A stretch of 64,000 bases of DNA, taken from positions 124,001 through 188,000 of the forward strand of contig NZ_MZMU01000011.1 in NCBI RefSeq assembly GCF_004123835.1, written 5' to 3'. This document shows positions 35,172-45,455 of the stretch, in pieces. The position numbers and the translations under genes are program-made. The notes under the pieces are model-generated. The model was not told where the DNA came from and ran no database searches. It worked only from the letters and a program-made list of their open reading frames with translations. Position 1 is the first letter of the stretch. The number at the start of each line of letters is the position of its first letter. The DNA is from Rhizobium leguminosarum. Its GTDB lineage: Bacteria; Pseudomonadota; Alphaproteobacteria; Rhizobiales; Rhizobiaceae.

Positions 35172-35960
35172 ATGGACGACTTCCAATCCTTCGAAATCCT
35201 ATCTGGCAAACATGACAAAGGCATGGTGATCCTCGCAGATCACGCGATGAACCGCCTTCCCGCACGATATGGCCGGCTTGGACTGCCCGATGCGGCCTTC
35301 GCCCGCCACATCGCCTATGACATCGGCATCGAGGGCCTGACGCGGCAGCTTTCTGCGAAGCTCGGCGTTCCTGCCGTGCTCGGCGGCTTTTCGCGTCTGC
35401 TGATCGATCCGAATCGCGGCGAAGACGATCCGACGCTGATCATGAAGATCTCCGACGGCGCCGTCATATCAGGCAATCATCCGATCACGCCGCAGGAATG
35501 GGACTACCGCATCGAAACCTTCCATCGCCCCTATCACGACGCTGTCGCCGCAACGATCGACAGCGTGGCGAATGCCACCGGCAGGGCACCGCTGGTGCTG
35601 TCGCTGCACTCCTTCACGCCGGCCTGGAAAGGCATTCCCCGTCCCTGGCACGCCGCCGTGCTCTGGGATAGCGACCATCGCGCCGTCGGCCCGCTGCTCG
35701 ACATGCTGCGCGCCGACCCCGATCTCGCCGTCGGCGACAACGAACCCTATGACGGCGCACTGAAGGGCGATACGATGTACCGCCATTGCATGATCACAGG
35801 CATTCCGCATGCGCTGCTCGAGGTGCGGCAGGACCTGATCGCAGACGAGACCGGCATATCAGCATGGGCCGAACGCCTGGCGCCGATCTTTGCGGCGATG
35901 AATGCCGATCCCGCCTTGCACGGATACGACGTTCATCTGTCGCGCACCGGCCCCTATTGA
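35172..35960 (+). CDS. N-formylglutamate amidohydrolase family protein
   Basis: Protein of 262 residues from the ATG at 35172. Family motifs: MVILADHAMNRLPARYGRLG, GGFSRLLIDPNRGEDDPTL, LVLSLHSFTPAWKG, and YRHCMITGIPHALLEVRQDL near the end. The family hydrolyses N-formyl-L-glutamate to formate and glutamate in histidine breakdown; no hut genes are close, so the physiological substrate could differ. It is followed 29 nt later by a DUF1244 gene. Confidence 0.85.
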   Translation: MDDFQSFEILSGKHDKGMVILADHAMNRLPARYGRLGLPDAAFARHIAYDIGIEGLTRQLSAKLGVPAVLGGFSRLLIDPNRGEDDPTLIMKISDGAVISGNHPITPQEWDYRIETFHRPYHDAVAATIDSVANATGRAPLVLSLHSFTPAWKGIPRPWHAAVLWDSDHRAVGPLLDMLRADPDLAVGDNEPYDGALKGDTMYRHCMITGIPHALLEVRQDLIADETGISAWAERLAPIFAAMNADPALHGYDVHLSRTGPY

Positions 35961-35989
35961 ACGACAGGCCCTTAATGAAAGGAAGCGAG

Positions 35990-36295
35990 ATGACAGCGCC
36001 CAGCAAGGAACAACAGACCGAATTCGAGGCTGCCGCCTTCCGCCGCCTCGTCGCACATCTTCGCGAACGCAGCGACGTTCAGAACATCGATCTGATGAAT
36101 CTGGCCGGCTTCTGCCGCAACTGCCTGTCGAACTGGTATCGCGAAGCCGCCGAGGCCGAAGGTGTCCCGGTTACCAGGGACGAATCGCGCGAAATGGTCT
36201 ATGGCATGTCCTATGAGGACTGGAAGAATCTTCACCAGAACGAGGCCTCGCCTGTGCAAAAGGCTGCTTTTGAACTGAACAACCCACACAAATAG
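35990..36295 (+). CDS. DUF1244 family protein
   Basis: Protein of 101 residues from the ATG at 35990, preceded by AAGGAAG; an ATG at 35975 is an alternative. Helical protein with AAFRRLVAHLRERSDVQNID and the invariant-looking NLAGFCRNCLSNWYREAAE, a pair of cysteines three residues apart that could bind metal. Family function unknown. Same strand and close spacing (29 nt) suggest co-transcription with the amidohydrolase gene. Confidence 0.87.
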   Translation: MTAPSKEQQTEFEAAAFRRLVAHLRERSDVQNIDLMNLAGFCRNCLSNWYREAAEAEGVPVTRDESREMVYGMSYEDWKNLHQNEASPVQKAAFELNNPHK

Positions 36296-36386
36296 CTTGG
36301 CTGGCCGCGAACAGGCTTGACCGTGACGCCGCTTCGCGGCAGTCACTGGCATCCAAAATTGATCACCGAAAAATCAGGAGAACACG

Positions 36387-36650
36387 ATGTCTGATGCTCA
36401 TGGCGTCGCCCGCGATCAGCTTCGCGCTTTCATCGAGCGCATTGAACGGCTGGAAGAAGAAAAGAAGACCATCGCCGACGACATCAAGGACGTCTATGGC
36501 GAAGCCAAGGGAATGGGCTTCGATACCAAGATCCTGAAGAAGGTCGTGGCGCTGCGCAAGAAGGACGAGCAGGAACGCATGGAAGAGGAAGCAATCCTCG
36601 ACACCTACCTGCTCGCGCTCGGCATGATCGAGTCGCCGCCGGAGGGCTGA
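36387..36650 (+). CDS. gapR: GapR-family DNA-binding protein (DUF2312)
   Basis: Protein of 87 residues with the DUF2312 pattern: [20 protein letters not shown], then [20 protein letters not shown] and [20 protein letters not shown]. In Caulobacter GapR encircles overtwisted DNA ahead of forks and polymerases and helps topoisomerases. The sequence is complete and the coiled coil and Lys-rich helices are present, so the same role is likely. AGGAG precedes the start by about 7 nt. An intrinsic terminator follows. Confidence 0.92.
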   Translation: MSDAHGVARDQLRAFIERIERLEEEKKTIADDIKDVYGEAKGMGFDTKILKKVVALRKKDEQERMEEEAILDTYLLALGMIESPPEG

Positions 36651-36674
36651 TCCGCCCACATCGCCGATATCGAC

Positions 36675-36706
36675 AAGCCGCTGGGGCCTTCCGGCGGCTT
36701 TTCTTT
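36675..36706 (+). terminator. Intrinsic terminator of gapR
   Basis: AAGCCGCTGG (36675-36684), loop GGCCTT, CCGGCGGCTT (36691-36700), then TTCTTTT. It lies 25 nt after the gapR stop. Confidence 0.85.
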
Positions 36707-36750
36707 TGCGCGCAATGCGGAACGGCCATCTCGCTCCATCGAAACAGCAA

Positions 36751-36782
36751 AAAGAAAACCGCCGGATCGCTCCGGCGGTTTT
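36751..36782 (-). terminator. Intrinsic terminator of the DUF882 gene
   Basis: AAAACCGCCGGA (36755-36766), loop TCGC, TCCGGCGGTTTT (36771-36782) is a 12-bp perfect stem. On the minus strand it is followed by CTTTTT, 23 nt past the stop of the DUF882 gene. Confidence 0.85.
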
Positions 36783-36804
36783 CGATATTCCGTAATCGGC
36801 AGGC

Positions 36805-38655
36805 TCAGTTCGTGTTGAACTTGCGCACTTCCATGAAGTTCACAGCCGTGCCGCTGAAGCGGGCCGGGTCGACCGAAGCGGTCTTGACGTTGAAGCCCTC
36901 GGCATAGACGGCGGTCGGCTGGGCGCGCATCGTCTGGCTGACGAACCGCGGCGCCTTGACCTGCTTGGAGGCCATTTCCAGGCGGGCATTGGTGAGCGCC
37001 CACTGCGAGATCATCTTTTCCGTCAGCTTCGGCTCGGTGCGCACCGTCGTGCGGCTTGCATCCGCTGCGGCGGCTTCCTTATGCGTCGGGCGACCACCCT
37101 TGGCAGGAAGCCCCTGCGCCACGGCGCTTTCGACAGCCGGTTCGTCGAAGCCGTCGCCAAAGCTTGCCGATTTGGTCATCGGCGCCAAGGCGGCGAGTTC
37201 GAGCGGCGGCTTTGCGGCAGGCGCCTTTTGAGTCATCGCGGCGTTGATCGCCTGCTCAACCGTCTGCGGCGGCGCCTTCGACGCGATCTGGTTTTCCGCA
37301 TCCTCGTTTCGCTGCTGGTCGAGTGCATCGGCAACGGCAGGAGACAGCGCGTCCTGATCGGCTTCGTCGGCGTCTGCCTCCGGATCGGCATCGGCCGCGG
37401 CAAGAAGGTTCTCGGCAATGGAAGGCCGTTCGATCGGCGTCGGAACCGGCAGCGCATTCGCGCCCGTCAGCACGGGATCGGTCGATGCAACCTCGGCGTC
37501 GCCAGGCGCGCGGCGCTGGCCGAGAAGCGAGGGAACCGGAATGCTGTAGGCGCTGAGATCGGCGAACTGCTGCGGCTGGGCCTGATCGGCCGGAAGGGCC
37601 GCCGCAAGAGCCTGCTGTGCCGCATTACCCGAAGGCGGCGCGACGAGTGCATTCGCCACTTCGCTGGCCGCCGGCTGGTTGCTGAATGCCGGGCGAACCT
37701 GCGGCACCGGCGCGTTCAGATCGGCGACTTCGGTCTGCCGCGGCTCGGCAGGGGCGGGCTCGGCCTTCGGCGGCGTCGCCTTGGCGACGGCGACAGGCGT
37801 GGAATCGTCCGACTCGTCTTCCTGCTCGTCCGCTCCGCCGCCAAAGAGCGCGGCAAACAGCGTCTTATGCTTCGGCGCCGCCGATTCGGAAGCGCTGGCG
37901 ATCTGGATCTGCGGGCCGCTGCCGCGGCGCTTATACTCGGCCATTGCCTGCTGGTAGCCCGGCAGCGGCTTGCCGTCGGCCGGAATATGGATGGTGTTGC
38001 CGTTCGGGAAGAGCCGGACCAGTTCGTCGCGGCTCATGCGCGGCCAGGCGCGAACACCGCCGACATCCATGTGCACGAAGGGTGAGCCAGACTTCGGATA
38101 GAAGCCGACGCCGCCGACCTGCATCTTCATGCCGATGGCGCGCACAGTCGCGAGTTTGACGTCGGGAATGAAGAAATCCATCGCCTTGCCGAGCATATGC
38201 TGGCTCTTTTCGGCGACGCCGGATTTGCGCGAGCGGCCGCGCAGCATCTCGTTGGTCCCCGGCGAGCGGAAGCCGCAGACGACGTTGATGTAATCCCTCG
38301 AACCGCTCTGGCGATAGACTTCCCAGATCAGGTCGAACAGGCGCGGGTCCATCTTCGTCGGCTGGTTCTTGCGCCAGTCGCGCAGGAAGCGGTTCAGCTG
38401 CTCCAGACCCTTGGGGTCGAACTTGCCGTTACGCTTGTAGGTGATGACGGCTTTTTCGCCGGTATGAATGAAATAGAGCTTGAGGCTGCGAGTGTCGCCC
38501 GCTGCCTGCGAAGGCGTACCAACGAATACCGGTGAGGAAACCGCGAGCGCAAGAAGGGCGGCCGCTACCGTCCTTATTGCCTTTCCGCAAATGTCGGCGC
38601 ACAACAAACGCCAGCTCAAGCGCGAAGGCTTGGAATTCCCATTCAGATTCGGCAA
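36805..38655 (-). CDS. DUF882 (peptidase M15-like) envelope protein with long C-terminal region
   Basis: Protein of about 616 residues; the start is uncertain because no ATG precedes the signal segment. The TTG at 38655, after GGGGATCGAG, is the best choice. A hydrophobic signal (about 30-50) precedes a DUF882 domain (about 55-235). That domain has VVCGFRSPGTNEMLRGRSR, SQHMLGKAMDFFIP and SPFVHMDVGGVRAWP, whose His-Asp-His set fits zinc ligands of the M15/YcbK family that cut peptidoglycan crosslinks. Residues 250-616 are Ala/Pro/Gln-rich and look disordered, except for an end with NFMEVRKFN. The domain usually occurs in proteins of 180-250 residues; this tail is unusually long. Confidence 0.75.
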   Translation of the reverse strand: MPNLNGNSKPSRLSWRLLCADICGKAIRTVAAALLALAVSSPVFVGTPSQAAGDTRSLKLYFIHTGEKAVITYKRNGKFDPKGLEQLNRFLRDWRKNQPTKMDPRLFDLIWEVYRQSGSRDYINVVCGFRSPGTNEMLRGRSRKSGVAEKSQHMLGKAMDFFIPDVKLATVRAIGMKMQVGGVGFYPKSGSPFVHMDVGGVRAWPRMSRDELVRLFPNGNTIHIPADGKPLPGYQQAMAEYKRRGSGPQIQIASASESAAPKHKTLFAALFGGGADEQEDESDDSTPVAVAKATPPKAEPAPAEPRQTEVADLNAPVPQVRPAFSNQPAASEVANALVAPPSGNAAQQALAAALPADQAQPQQFADLSAYSIPVPSLLGQRRAPGDAEVASTDPVLTGANALPVPTPIERPSIAENLLAAADADPEADADEADQDALSPAVADALDQQRNEDAENQIASKAPPQTVEQAINAAMTQKAPAAKPPLELAALAPMTKSASFGDGFDEPAVESAVAQGLPAKGGRPTHKEAAAADASRTTVRTEPKLTEKMISQWALTNARLEMASKQVKAPRFVSQTMRAQPTAVYAEGFNVKTASVDPARFSGTAVNFMEVRKFNTN

Positions 38656-38833
38656 CTCGATCCCCGTCAGACAGACAATGTCCCGTACTGTCTCAGATGA
38701 CTGTCAAATGCGGTCACACGATGGCAAAAATGCCACACATGATCAACCTTTTCTTTACATAGTAAACGCGCCACTAACAAGTGGTTTATGACTAGTAACA
38801 AAACGTGGTTGCCTTAATCTTAACGAAAAGCGC

Positions 38834-40378
<1,545 letters not shown>

Positions 40379-40703
40379 TGTCGCCTCACTTCATGCGAAA
40401 CCATGAAGCGCACTCTGACAGCAAGGCTTGAACATCCAGTTTTGAGAAACAATTGCATTTTAACGATTGCAACGGGTCGTTTTCGTGCCGAAGCGAGGCC
40501 TTTCATGCGCCGAAAGCCCCTTAATGCCGGGCCTTGGCACGCTTACAGCGCTGCGCGTCTTCTCAGACGCGCAAAGGTCGCTGTAACACTTTCAATCGAC
40601 GCATCGTGCTTTCCGAAAATCGATTCCGATTTTCGGGCCGATGCGGTAGACAAGCTGACCTGTTACGGCAGACCTGTTATAAAAGTGGAGAGGAATTGCG
40701 CTC
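40379..40703. other. Divergent intergenic region carrying a repeat
   Basis: A 325-nt gap between the response regulator and the oligoendopeptidase genes. About a third is the family A repeat (40543-40646). The rest shows a ribosome-binding site GGAGAGGA ahead of 40704 and AT-rich bases near 40440-40470 that could hold a promoter. No further gene or RNA structure is evident. Confidence 0.5.
40543..40646. repeat. Rhizobial palindromic intergenic repeat, family A, copy 2
   Basis: First module from TTACAGCGCTGCGCG to GTCGCTGTAA (40543-40586), closely matching copy 1 at 18476. Second module (40601-40646) is a hairpin with CCGAAAATCG and CGATTTTCGG (40613-40636) on a GCATC/GATGC base. Module order is the same as in copy 1, though the second-module sequence has drifted. 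Confidence 0.75.
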
Positions 40704-42560
40704 ATGAAAAACAAGCTCCCGCACGCCGGCCTTCTTCTATCGGCGGCAGCGCCAGCTGGGGCCGCCGATGCGGCGCTCGGCGATCTGCCGGTCTGGAAGC
40801 TGCAGGATCTTTATCCCTCCGCCACCTCCACCGCCTTCGTCGCCGACATGGAAAAGGCCGGCAAGGCCGCGATCGCCTTTGAAGAAAAGTGGAAGGGCAC
40901 ACTCACTGAGGCGGCGACGAAGACCGGCGCTGAGGGCATCGGCGCGGCGCTGAAGGAATATGAGGCGCTGGATGACATCATCGGCCGTCTCGGCTCCTTT
41001 GCCGGCCTCACCTATTTCTCCGACACCACCAACCCGGCAAACGGCAAGCTCTACGGCGACGTACAGGCCAAGATCACCGAATTTTCCGGCCATCTCCTGT
41101 TCTTCGCGCTGGAACTGAACCGCATCGACGACGCGGTGATCGACGCCTGCATGGCGAATGATCCCGCCGCCGGACATTATCGCCCATGGCTGCTCGACCT
41201 CAGGAAGGACAAGCCCTACCAGCTCGACGACAGACTGGAACAGCTCTTCCTCGAAAAGTCGATGACATCGGCCGCAGCCTTCAACCGCCTCTTCGACGAA
41301 ACCATGGCGGAACTTCGCTACGATATCGATGGCGAGAAAGTGCCGCTCGAAGTGGCGCTGAACAAGCTGCAGGAAAAGGATCCGGAAGTGCGCCGCAAGG
41401 CGGCCATGGCGCTCGCCGAAACCTTCAAGGCGAATATCCGCACTTTCACGCTGATCACCAACACGCTTGCCAAGGACAAGGAGATCGCCGACCGCTGGCG
41501 CGGCTTCGAGGACATCGCCGACAGCCGACACCTGGCAAATCGCGTCGAGCGCGAGGTCGTCGATGCGCTGGCCGCAGCCGTCCGCGAGGCCTATCCCCGC
41601 CTGTCGCATCGCTATTACAAGATGAAGGCGAAATGGCTCGGCATGGAGCAGATGAATTTCTGGGACCGCAATGCGCCCCTTCCGGAAACCTCCAGCGCCA
41701 TCATCTCCTGGCCGGAGGCGAAGGACACGGTGCTTTCGGCTTATGGCAGTTTTTCCCCCGAAATGGCTGATATCGCCAGGCGGTTCTTCGACGAACAGTG
41801 GATCGATGCGCCGGTCCGTGCCGGCAAGGCGCCCGGCGCCTTCGCCCATCCGACAGTTCCCTCGGCCCACCCCTATGTGCTCGTCAATTACATGGGCAAG
41901 CCGCGCGATGTGATGACGCTCGCCCATGAACTCGGGCACGGCGTGCACCAGGTTCTCGCCGGTGCGCAGGGGGCACTGATGTGCCAGACGCCGCTGACAC
42001 TTGCCGAAACCGCTTCCGTCTTCGGCGAAATGCTGACCTTCCGCGCCCTTCTGCAAAAGACCACCGATACGCGCGAGCGCAAGGCGATGCTTGCCCAGAA
42101 GGTCGAGGACATGATCAACACGGTCGTGCGCCAGATCGCCTTCTACGAATTCGAGCGCAAGCTGCACACCGCCCGCAAGGCTGGCGAACTCACAGCCGAC
42201 GACATCGGCGAACTCTGGCTCTCCGTCCAGTCGGAAAGCCTTGGGCCGGCGATCAACATTTCCGAGGGATACGAGACCTACTGGGCCTATATCCCCCACT
42301 TCATCCACTCGCCCTTCTATGTCTACGCCTATGCCTTCGGCGATTGCCTGGTGAATTCGCTCTATGCCGTCTACCAGAAGGCCGAGAAGGGCTTTCAGGA
42401 GAAGTATTTCGAACTGCTGAGAGCCGGCGGCACCAAGCATCACTCGGAACTGCTGAAGCCTTTCGGCCTCGATGCCACCAATCCGTCGTTCTGGAGCCAG
42501 GGCCTGTCGATGATCGAAGGGCTGATCGACGAACTGGAAGCGTTGGATAGGTCGGCCTGA
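40704..42560 (+). CDS. pepF: M3-family oligoendopeptidase (PepF type)
   Basis: Protein of 618 residues. The zinc-binding motif HELGH is at residues 408-412 in TLAHELGHGVHQVLAG, with the downstream Glu in LAETASVFGEML. The central part has VEDMINTVVRQIAFYEFERK and the end SEGYETYWAYIPHFIHSPFY, as in PepF. It degrades short peptides in the cytoplasm. The N-terminal 20 residues (LLLSAAAPAGAADA) look hydrophobic, but a cleaved signal is doubtful for this family. Start supported by GGAGAGGA about 10 nt upstream. Confidence 0.9.
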   Translation: MKNKLPHAGLLLSAAAPAGAADAALGDLPVWKLQDLYPSATSTAFVADMEKAGKAAIAFEEKWKGTLTEAATKTGAEGIGAALKEYEALDDIIGRLGSFAGLTYFSDTTNPANGKLYGDVQAKITEFSGHLLFFALELNRIDDAVIDACMANDPAAGHYRPWLLDLRKDKPYQLDDRLEQLFLEKSMTSAAAFNRLFDETMAELRYDIDGEKVPLEVALNKLQEKDPEVRRKAAMALAETFKANIRTFTLITNTLAKDKEIADRWRGFEDIADSRHLANRVEREVVDALAAAVREAYPRLSHRYYKMKAKWLGMEQMNFWDRNAPLPETSSAIISWPEAKDTVLSAYGSFSPEMADIARRFFDEQWIDAPVRAGKAPGAFAHPTVPSAHPYVLVNYMGKPRDVMTLAHELGHGVHQVLAGAQGALMCQTPLTLAETASVFGEMLTFRALLQKTTDTRERKAMLAQKVEDMINTVVRQIAFYEFERKLHTARKAGELTADDIGELWLSVQSESLGPAINISEGYETYWAYIPHFIHSPFYVYAYAFGDCLVNSLYAVYQKAEKGFQEKYFELLRAGGTKHHSELLKPFGLDATNPSFWSQGLSMIEGLIDELEALDRSA

Positions 42561-42597
42561 AATTCCCTTCGCCAAGAGCGGAAGGGCCGCAACGGGT

Positions 42598-42740
42598 CTC
42601 TTCTCCCCTCGGGGAGAAGGTGCCGGCAGGCGGATGAGGGGGCGACACGGCAGAACCTGTCCTTCGCATATGCTCAGGACGTCGCTTCGCTCCGCCCCCT
42701 CATCTGCCCTTCGGGCATCTTCTCCCCGAGGGGAGAAGAG
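42598..42740. repeat. Large inverted repeat between pepF and pabB
   Basis: Two arms of about 47 nt face each other (42598-42644 and 42693-42740). Each begins or ends in a perfect TTCTCCCC/GGGGAGAA hairpin, and each contains a GATGAGGGGGCG block or its complement. The arms differ at a few positions. It resembles the palindromic elements scattered in rhizobial genomes and could also terminate transcription in both directions. Confidence 0.75.
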
Positions 42741-42807
42741 GGAAAATATCTCACGCTCCCAATCGCATCTTGAGCAATGAGGAGCCGAACAAAACTGAAA
42801 GCGGTGC

Positions 42808-43965
42808 GTGGCTGATCAACCCACTATTCTCTTTCGCGACGACACGACCGGACAGGTGATGCTTTTTGCCGAGCCGGCAGAGATCATCGTTGCCAGGACG
42901 CGCGCCGAATTCTTTGCAGGCCTTGCCCGGATGCAGCAGGCCAAGGCCGCAGGCAAATGGCTTGCCGGCTACATGGCCTATGAGGCCGGATACCTCTTCG
43001 AGGAAAAACTTGCTCCCTTCGCCGGGGAACATCGCGAGACCCCGCTCATCTGTTTCGGCGTGTTCGACGGTCCGCAGGCCGATACGCATCCGCTTGCCCA
43101 GCCAAAACAGCGCCTCGAAAACGAGGAATTCCTCACCGCTCCGAAAGCTGCCTGGGATTTCCCTATATATAAAGAGCGCTTCGACCGTCTCCACCAGCAC
43201 CTGCGGCTCGGCGACGCCTATCAGGCGAACCTCACCATGCCGGTCGAGGCTCGCTGGAACGGCGATCCTCGGGCCGCCTTCTGGTCGCTGATCGAACGCC
43301 AGCCGGTCAAATACGGCGCGCTGGTCGATCTCGGCGGCCCGATCATCCTTTCGCGGTCGCCCGAACTTTTCTTCCGCACCGATGAAGAGGGCTGGATCGA
43401 GACCCATCCGATGAAGGGCACGGCGAAACGCGGCGCTACGACCGCCGAGGATGCCGAAATCATCGAGGCCATGCGCCGCGATATCAAGACGCAGGCGGAA
43501 AACCGCATGATTGTCGATCTCCTGCGCAACGATATCTCCCGCATCACCGAGGTCGGCACGCTCGACGTCCCGAAGCTCTTCGACATCGAGACCTATCCGA
43601 CCGTCCACCAGATGGTGAGCCATGTCCAGGCAAGGCTCCGCCCCGACCTTTCGATCCGCGACATCTTCTCCGCGCTCTTCCCCTGCGGTTCGATCACCGG
43701 CGCGCCGAAGATGCGGGCAATGGAAATCCTCCATGCGCTCGAGGATGTCCCGCGCGACGCCTATTGCGGGGCGATCGGCATGATCTCGCCCACCGGCGCC
43801 ATGCGTTTTTCCGTCGCCATCCGCACCATCACGCTTTTTGAGGGCGGCAGGGCCGTCTTCAATGTCGGCGGCGGCATCGTCTTCGATTCGACCGCCGAGG
43901 CCGAATATGAGGAATGCCTGCTCAAGGCCCGCTTCGCCATCGGCGACCAATGGATTGCGCGATGA
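42808..43965 (+). CDS. pabB: Aminodeoxychorismate synthase component I
   Basis: Protein of 385 residues from a GTG start. The chorismate-binding core has PFPIYKERF-like DFPIYKERFDRLHQHLRLGD, YQANLTMPVEA, IETHPMKGTAKRG, ENRMIVDLLRNDISRI and PCGSITGAPKMRAMEI. It aminates chorismate to aminodeoxychorismate for folate synthesis. It lacks the longer N-terminal part of many PabB proteins, as in compact rhizobial forms. The stop overlaps the start of the next gene by 4 nt, coupling it to a PabC-like lyase. Confidence 0.9.
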   Translation: MADQPTILFRDDTTGQVMLFAEPAEIIVARTRAEFFAGLARMQQAKAAGKWLAGYMAYEAGYLFEEKLAPFAGEHRETPLICFGVFDGPQADTHPLAQPKQRLENEEFLTAPKAAWDFPIYKERFDRLHQHLRLGDAYQANLTMPVEARWNGDPRAAFWSLIERQPVKYGALVDLGGPIILSRSPELFFRTDEEGWIETHPMKGTAKRGATTAEDAEIIEAMRRDIKTQAENRMIVDLLRNDISRITEVGTLDVPKLFDIETYPTVHQMVSHVQARLRPDLSIRDIFSALFPCGSITGAPKMRAMEILHALEDVPRDAYCGAIGMISPTGAMRFSVAIRTITLFEGGRAVFNVGGGIVFDSTAEAEYEECLLKARFAIGDQWIAR

Positions 43966-44591
43966 TCGACTTTTCGCTGATCGAGACACTGCGCTGGCAG
44001 CCCGGCGAAGGCTTCATCCGCCTGCGGCTGCATCTCGCCCGGCTTTCCCGCTCCGCCCGTCGCCTTGGCTTCCCGCAACCGATCGAGGCGGCGGCCAAGC
44101 TCGACGAAGCCGTTGCAGGTGCTGCCGGGCCGCTGCGCATCCGCCTGACCTTCGACGCGCAAGGCCGGATCGACGTGACGAGCGCCGCTTTCGTGCCGCT
44201 GGCGCCCGATGCCATCTGGACCGCCCGTCTCGCCGAGACCCGCCTGAATTCCGCCGACAGGCTGCTGCGCATCAAGACCACGCGCCGTGCCGTCTACGAG
44301 GCCGCGCGGGCCGAATACAGGCCTGATGAGGCCGATGAAGTCATGCTTTTGAACGAGCGCGGCGAAGTGTGCGAGGGCACCATCACCTCGATCTTCCTGG
44401 ACGACGGAACCGGCATCCTGCGCACCCCGCCGATCTCCTGCGGCCTGCTCGCCGGCGTGCTGCGCACCGAGCTCATCTGCGGGCGCCAGGCCCGCGTCGG
44501 CCGTATCACGCTTGCCGATCTCGATGCCGGCACGCTTTATATCGGCAATTCGCTGCGCGGTCTCATCCGCGCAAACCTCGTCAGGAGCTGA
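43962..44591 (+). CDS. pabC: Class IV aminotransferase-like, probable aminodeoxychorismate lyase
   Basis: Protein of 209 residues from the ATG at 43962, which overlaps the pabB stop (ATGA). PLP-binding class IV fold: the PLP lysine is probably that in LLRIKTTRRAVYE; NERGEVCEGTITSIFLDDG and GLLAGVLRTELI are the substrate and phosphate regions. At 209 residues it is shorter than typical PabC (about 270), but all core motifs are there. The context after pabB makes lyase activity (giving 4-aminobenzoate and pyruvate) the best guess. Confidence 0.8.
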   Translation: MIDFSLIETLRWQPGEGFIRLRLHLARLSRSARRLGFPQPIEAAAKLDEAVAGAAGPLRIRLTFDAQGRIDVTSAAFVPLAPDAIWTARLAETRLNSADRLLRIKTTRRAVYEAARAEYRPDEADEVMLLNERGEVCEGTITSIFLDDGTGILRTPPISCGLLAGVLRTELICGRQARVGRITLADLDAGTLYIGNSLRGLIRANLVRS

Positions 44592-44593
44592 CC

Positions 44594-44878
44594 ATGTTCA
44601 TTCTCTCGCTCACCTATGTGAAACCCAACGATGAAGCCGACAGGCACATGGAGCCGCACATGGCCTGGGTGAAGGAGGGTTATGCCAAGGGCTGGTTCCT
44701 CGCTTCCGGCCGCAAGGTGCCGCGCACCGGCGGCGTCATCCTCGCAATCGGCGATCGCACCGCAATCGAGGCCTATGTCGCCGCCGATCCCTTCACCATT
44801 CACGGCGTCGCCGAATACGACATCACCGAGCTTGCCGTAACGACGGCGGTCGAAGGACTGGAAATCCTGAAGCGCTGA
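44594..44878 (+). CDS. YciI-like protein
   Basis: Protein of 94 residues, a small alpha/beta barrel-like fold of the YciI family: MFILSLTYVKPNDEADRHME, then WFLASGRKVPRTGGVILAIG and YVAADPFTIHGVAEYDITEL, with the HxxxP and DPF features usual in the family. Family members are small enzymes or sensors without an agreed function. It starts 2 nt after the pabC-like stop, so it is in the same operon. Confidence 0.87.
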   Translation: MFILSLTYVKPNDEADRHMEPHMAWVKEGYAKGWFLASGRKVPRTGGVILAIGDRTAIEAYVAADPFTIHGVAEYDITELAVTTAVEGLEILKR

Positions 44879-44895
44879 ATTTGCAGGAGCCGATC

Positions 44896-45259
44896 ATGGA
44901 TGATCTCGCAGCCCATCTGAAAGAGCTCGAAGAAAACTCTTCGACCCGTCCGTTCGCACCTCGCGGGAGATGCTGACTACGCTGCTCTCGCGCGATTTCC
45001 GTGAAATCGGCAGTTCCGGACGGCTCTATACCTTCGACGTGATCGTGCCCAGTTTTTTGGCCGAGCAACGGACGGGAACGTCCCGCGCGAGCATTTCGAA
45101 ACCCAAAAACTTGCGGAGCACATCGCGCTCGTCACCTATCGCGCCATTTACGCAGACACCGACGGAAGCGAAAGGCGGACGCTGCGCAGTTCCAGCTGGC
45201 GGCTGGAAGAGGACGGGCACTGGCGCATGCTCTTCCACCAGGGCACCGTCATCGGTTAA
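44896..45259 (+). pseudogene. DUF4440-like gene with two frameshifts
   Basis: An ATG at 44896, with AGGAG 6 nt upstream, opens a frame that stops after 26 codons. The protein resumes in a second frame as LFDPSVRTSREMLTTLLSRD through EQRTG, then in a third frame as NVPREHFETQKLAEHIALVT to HQGTVIG and the stop at 45257-45259. Adding one base near 44936 and one near 45077 would join these into a single protein of about 120 residues of the DUF4440 type (NTF2-like fold). Both breaks sit beside short homopolymers (AAAA, GGG). It is either a decayed gene or carries two sequencing errors. The intact gene would follow YciI in the pab operon. Confidence 0.75.
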
Positions 45260-45455
45260 GCCAATCCATGCGGTCTGCCGATCCCCAGGACGGTTTCGCC
45301 GGCCCTATCGCCGCTCGATATTTGGCCTTTCCCCGTCAACGCTCTTTATTGTGACGTCATTTTATGATTAGAGCCGGTCACCTCGCACTCTCTGCGGCAA
45401 TTTCAAAATAATTCTTCGGGCTGAACGCCTTCGTCCCCTTCCACAGGAGAAAAGA

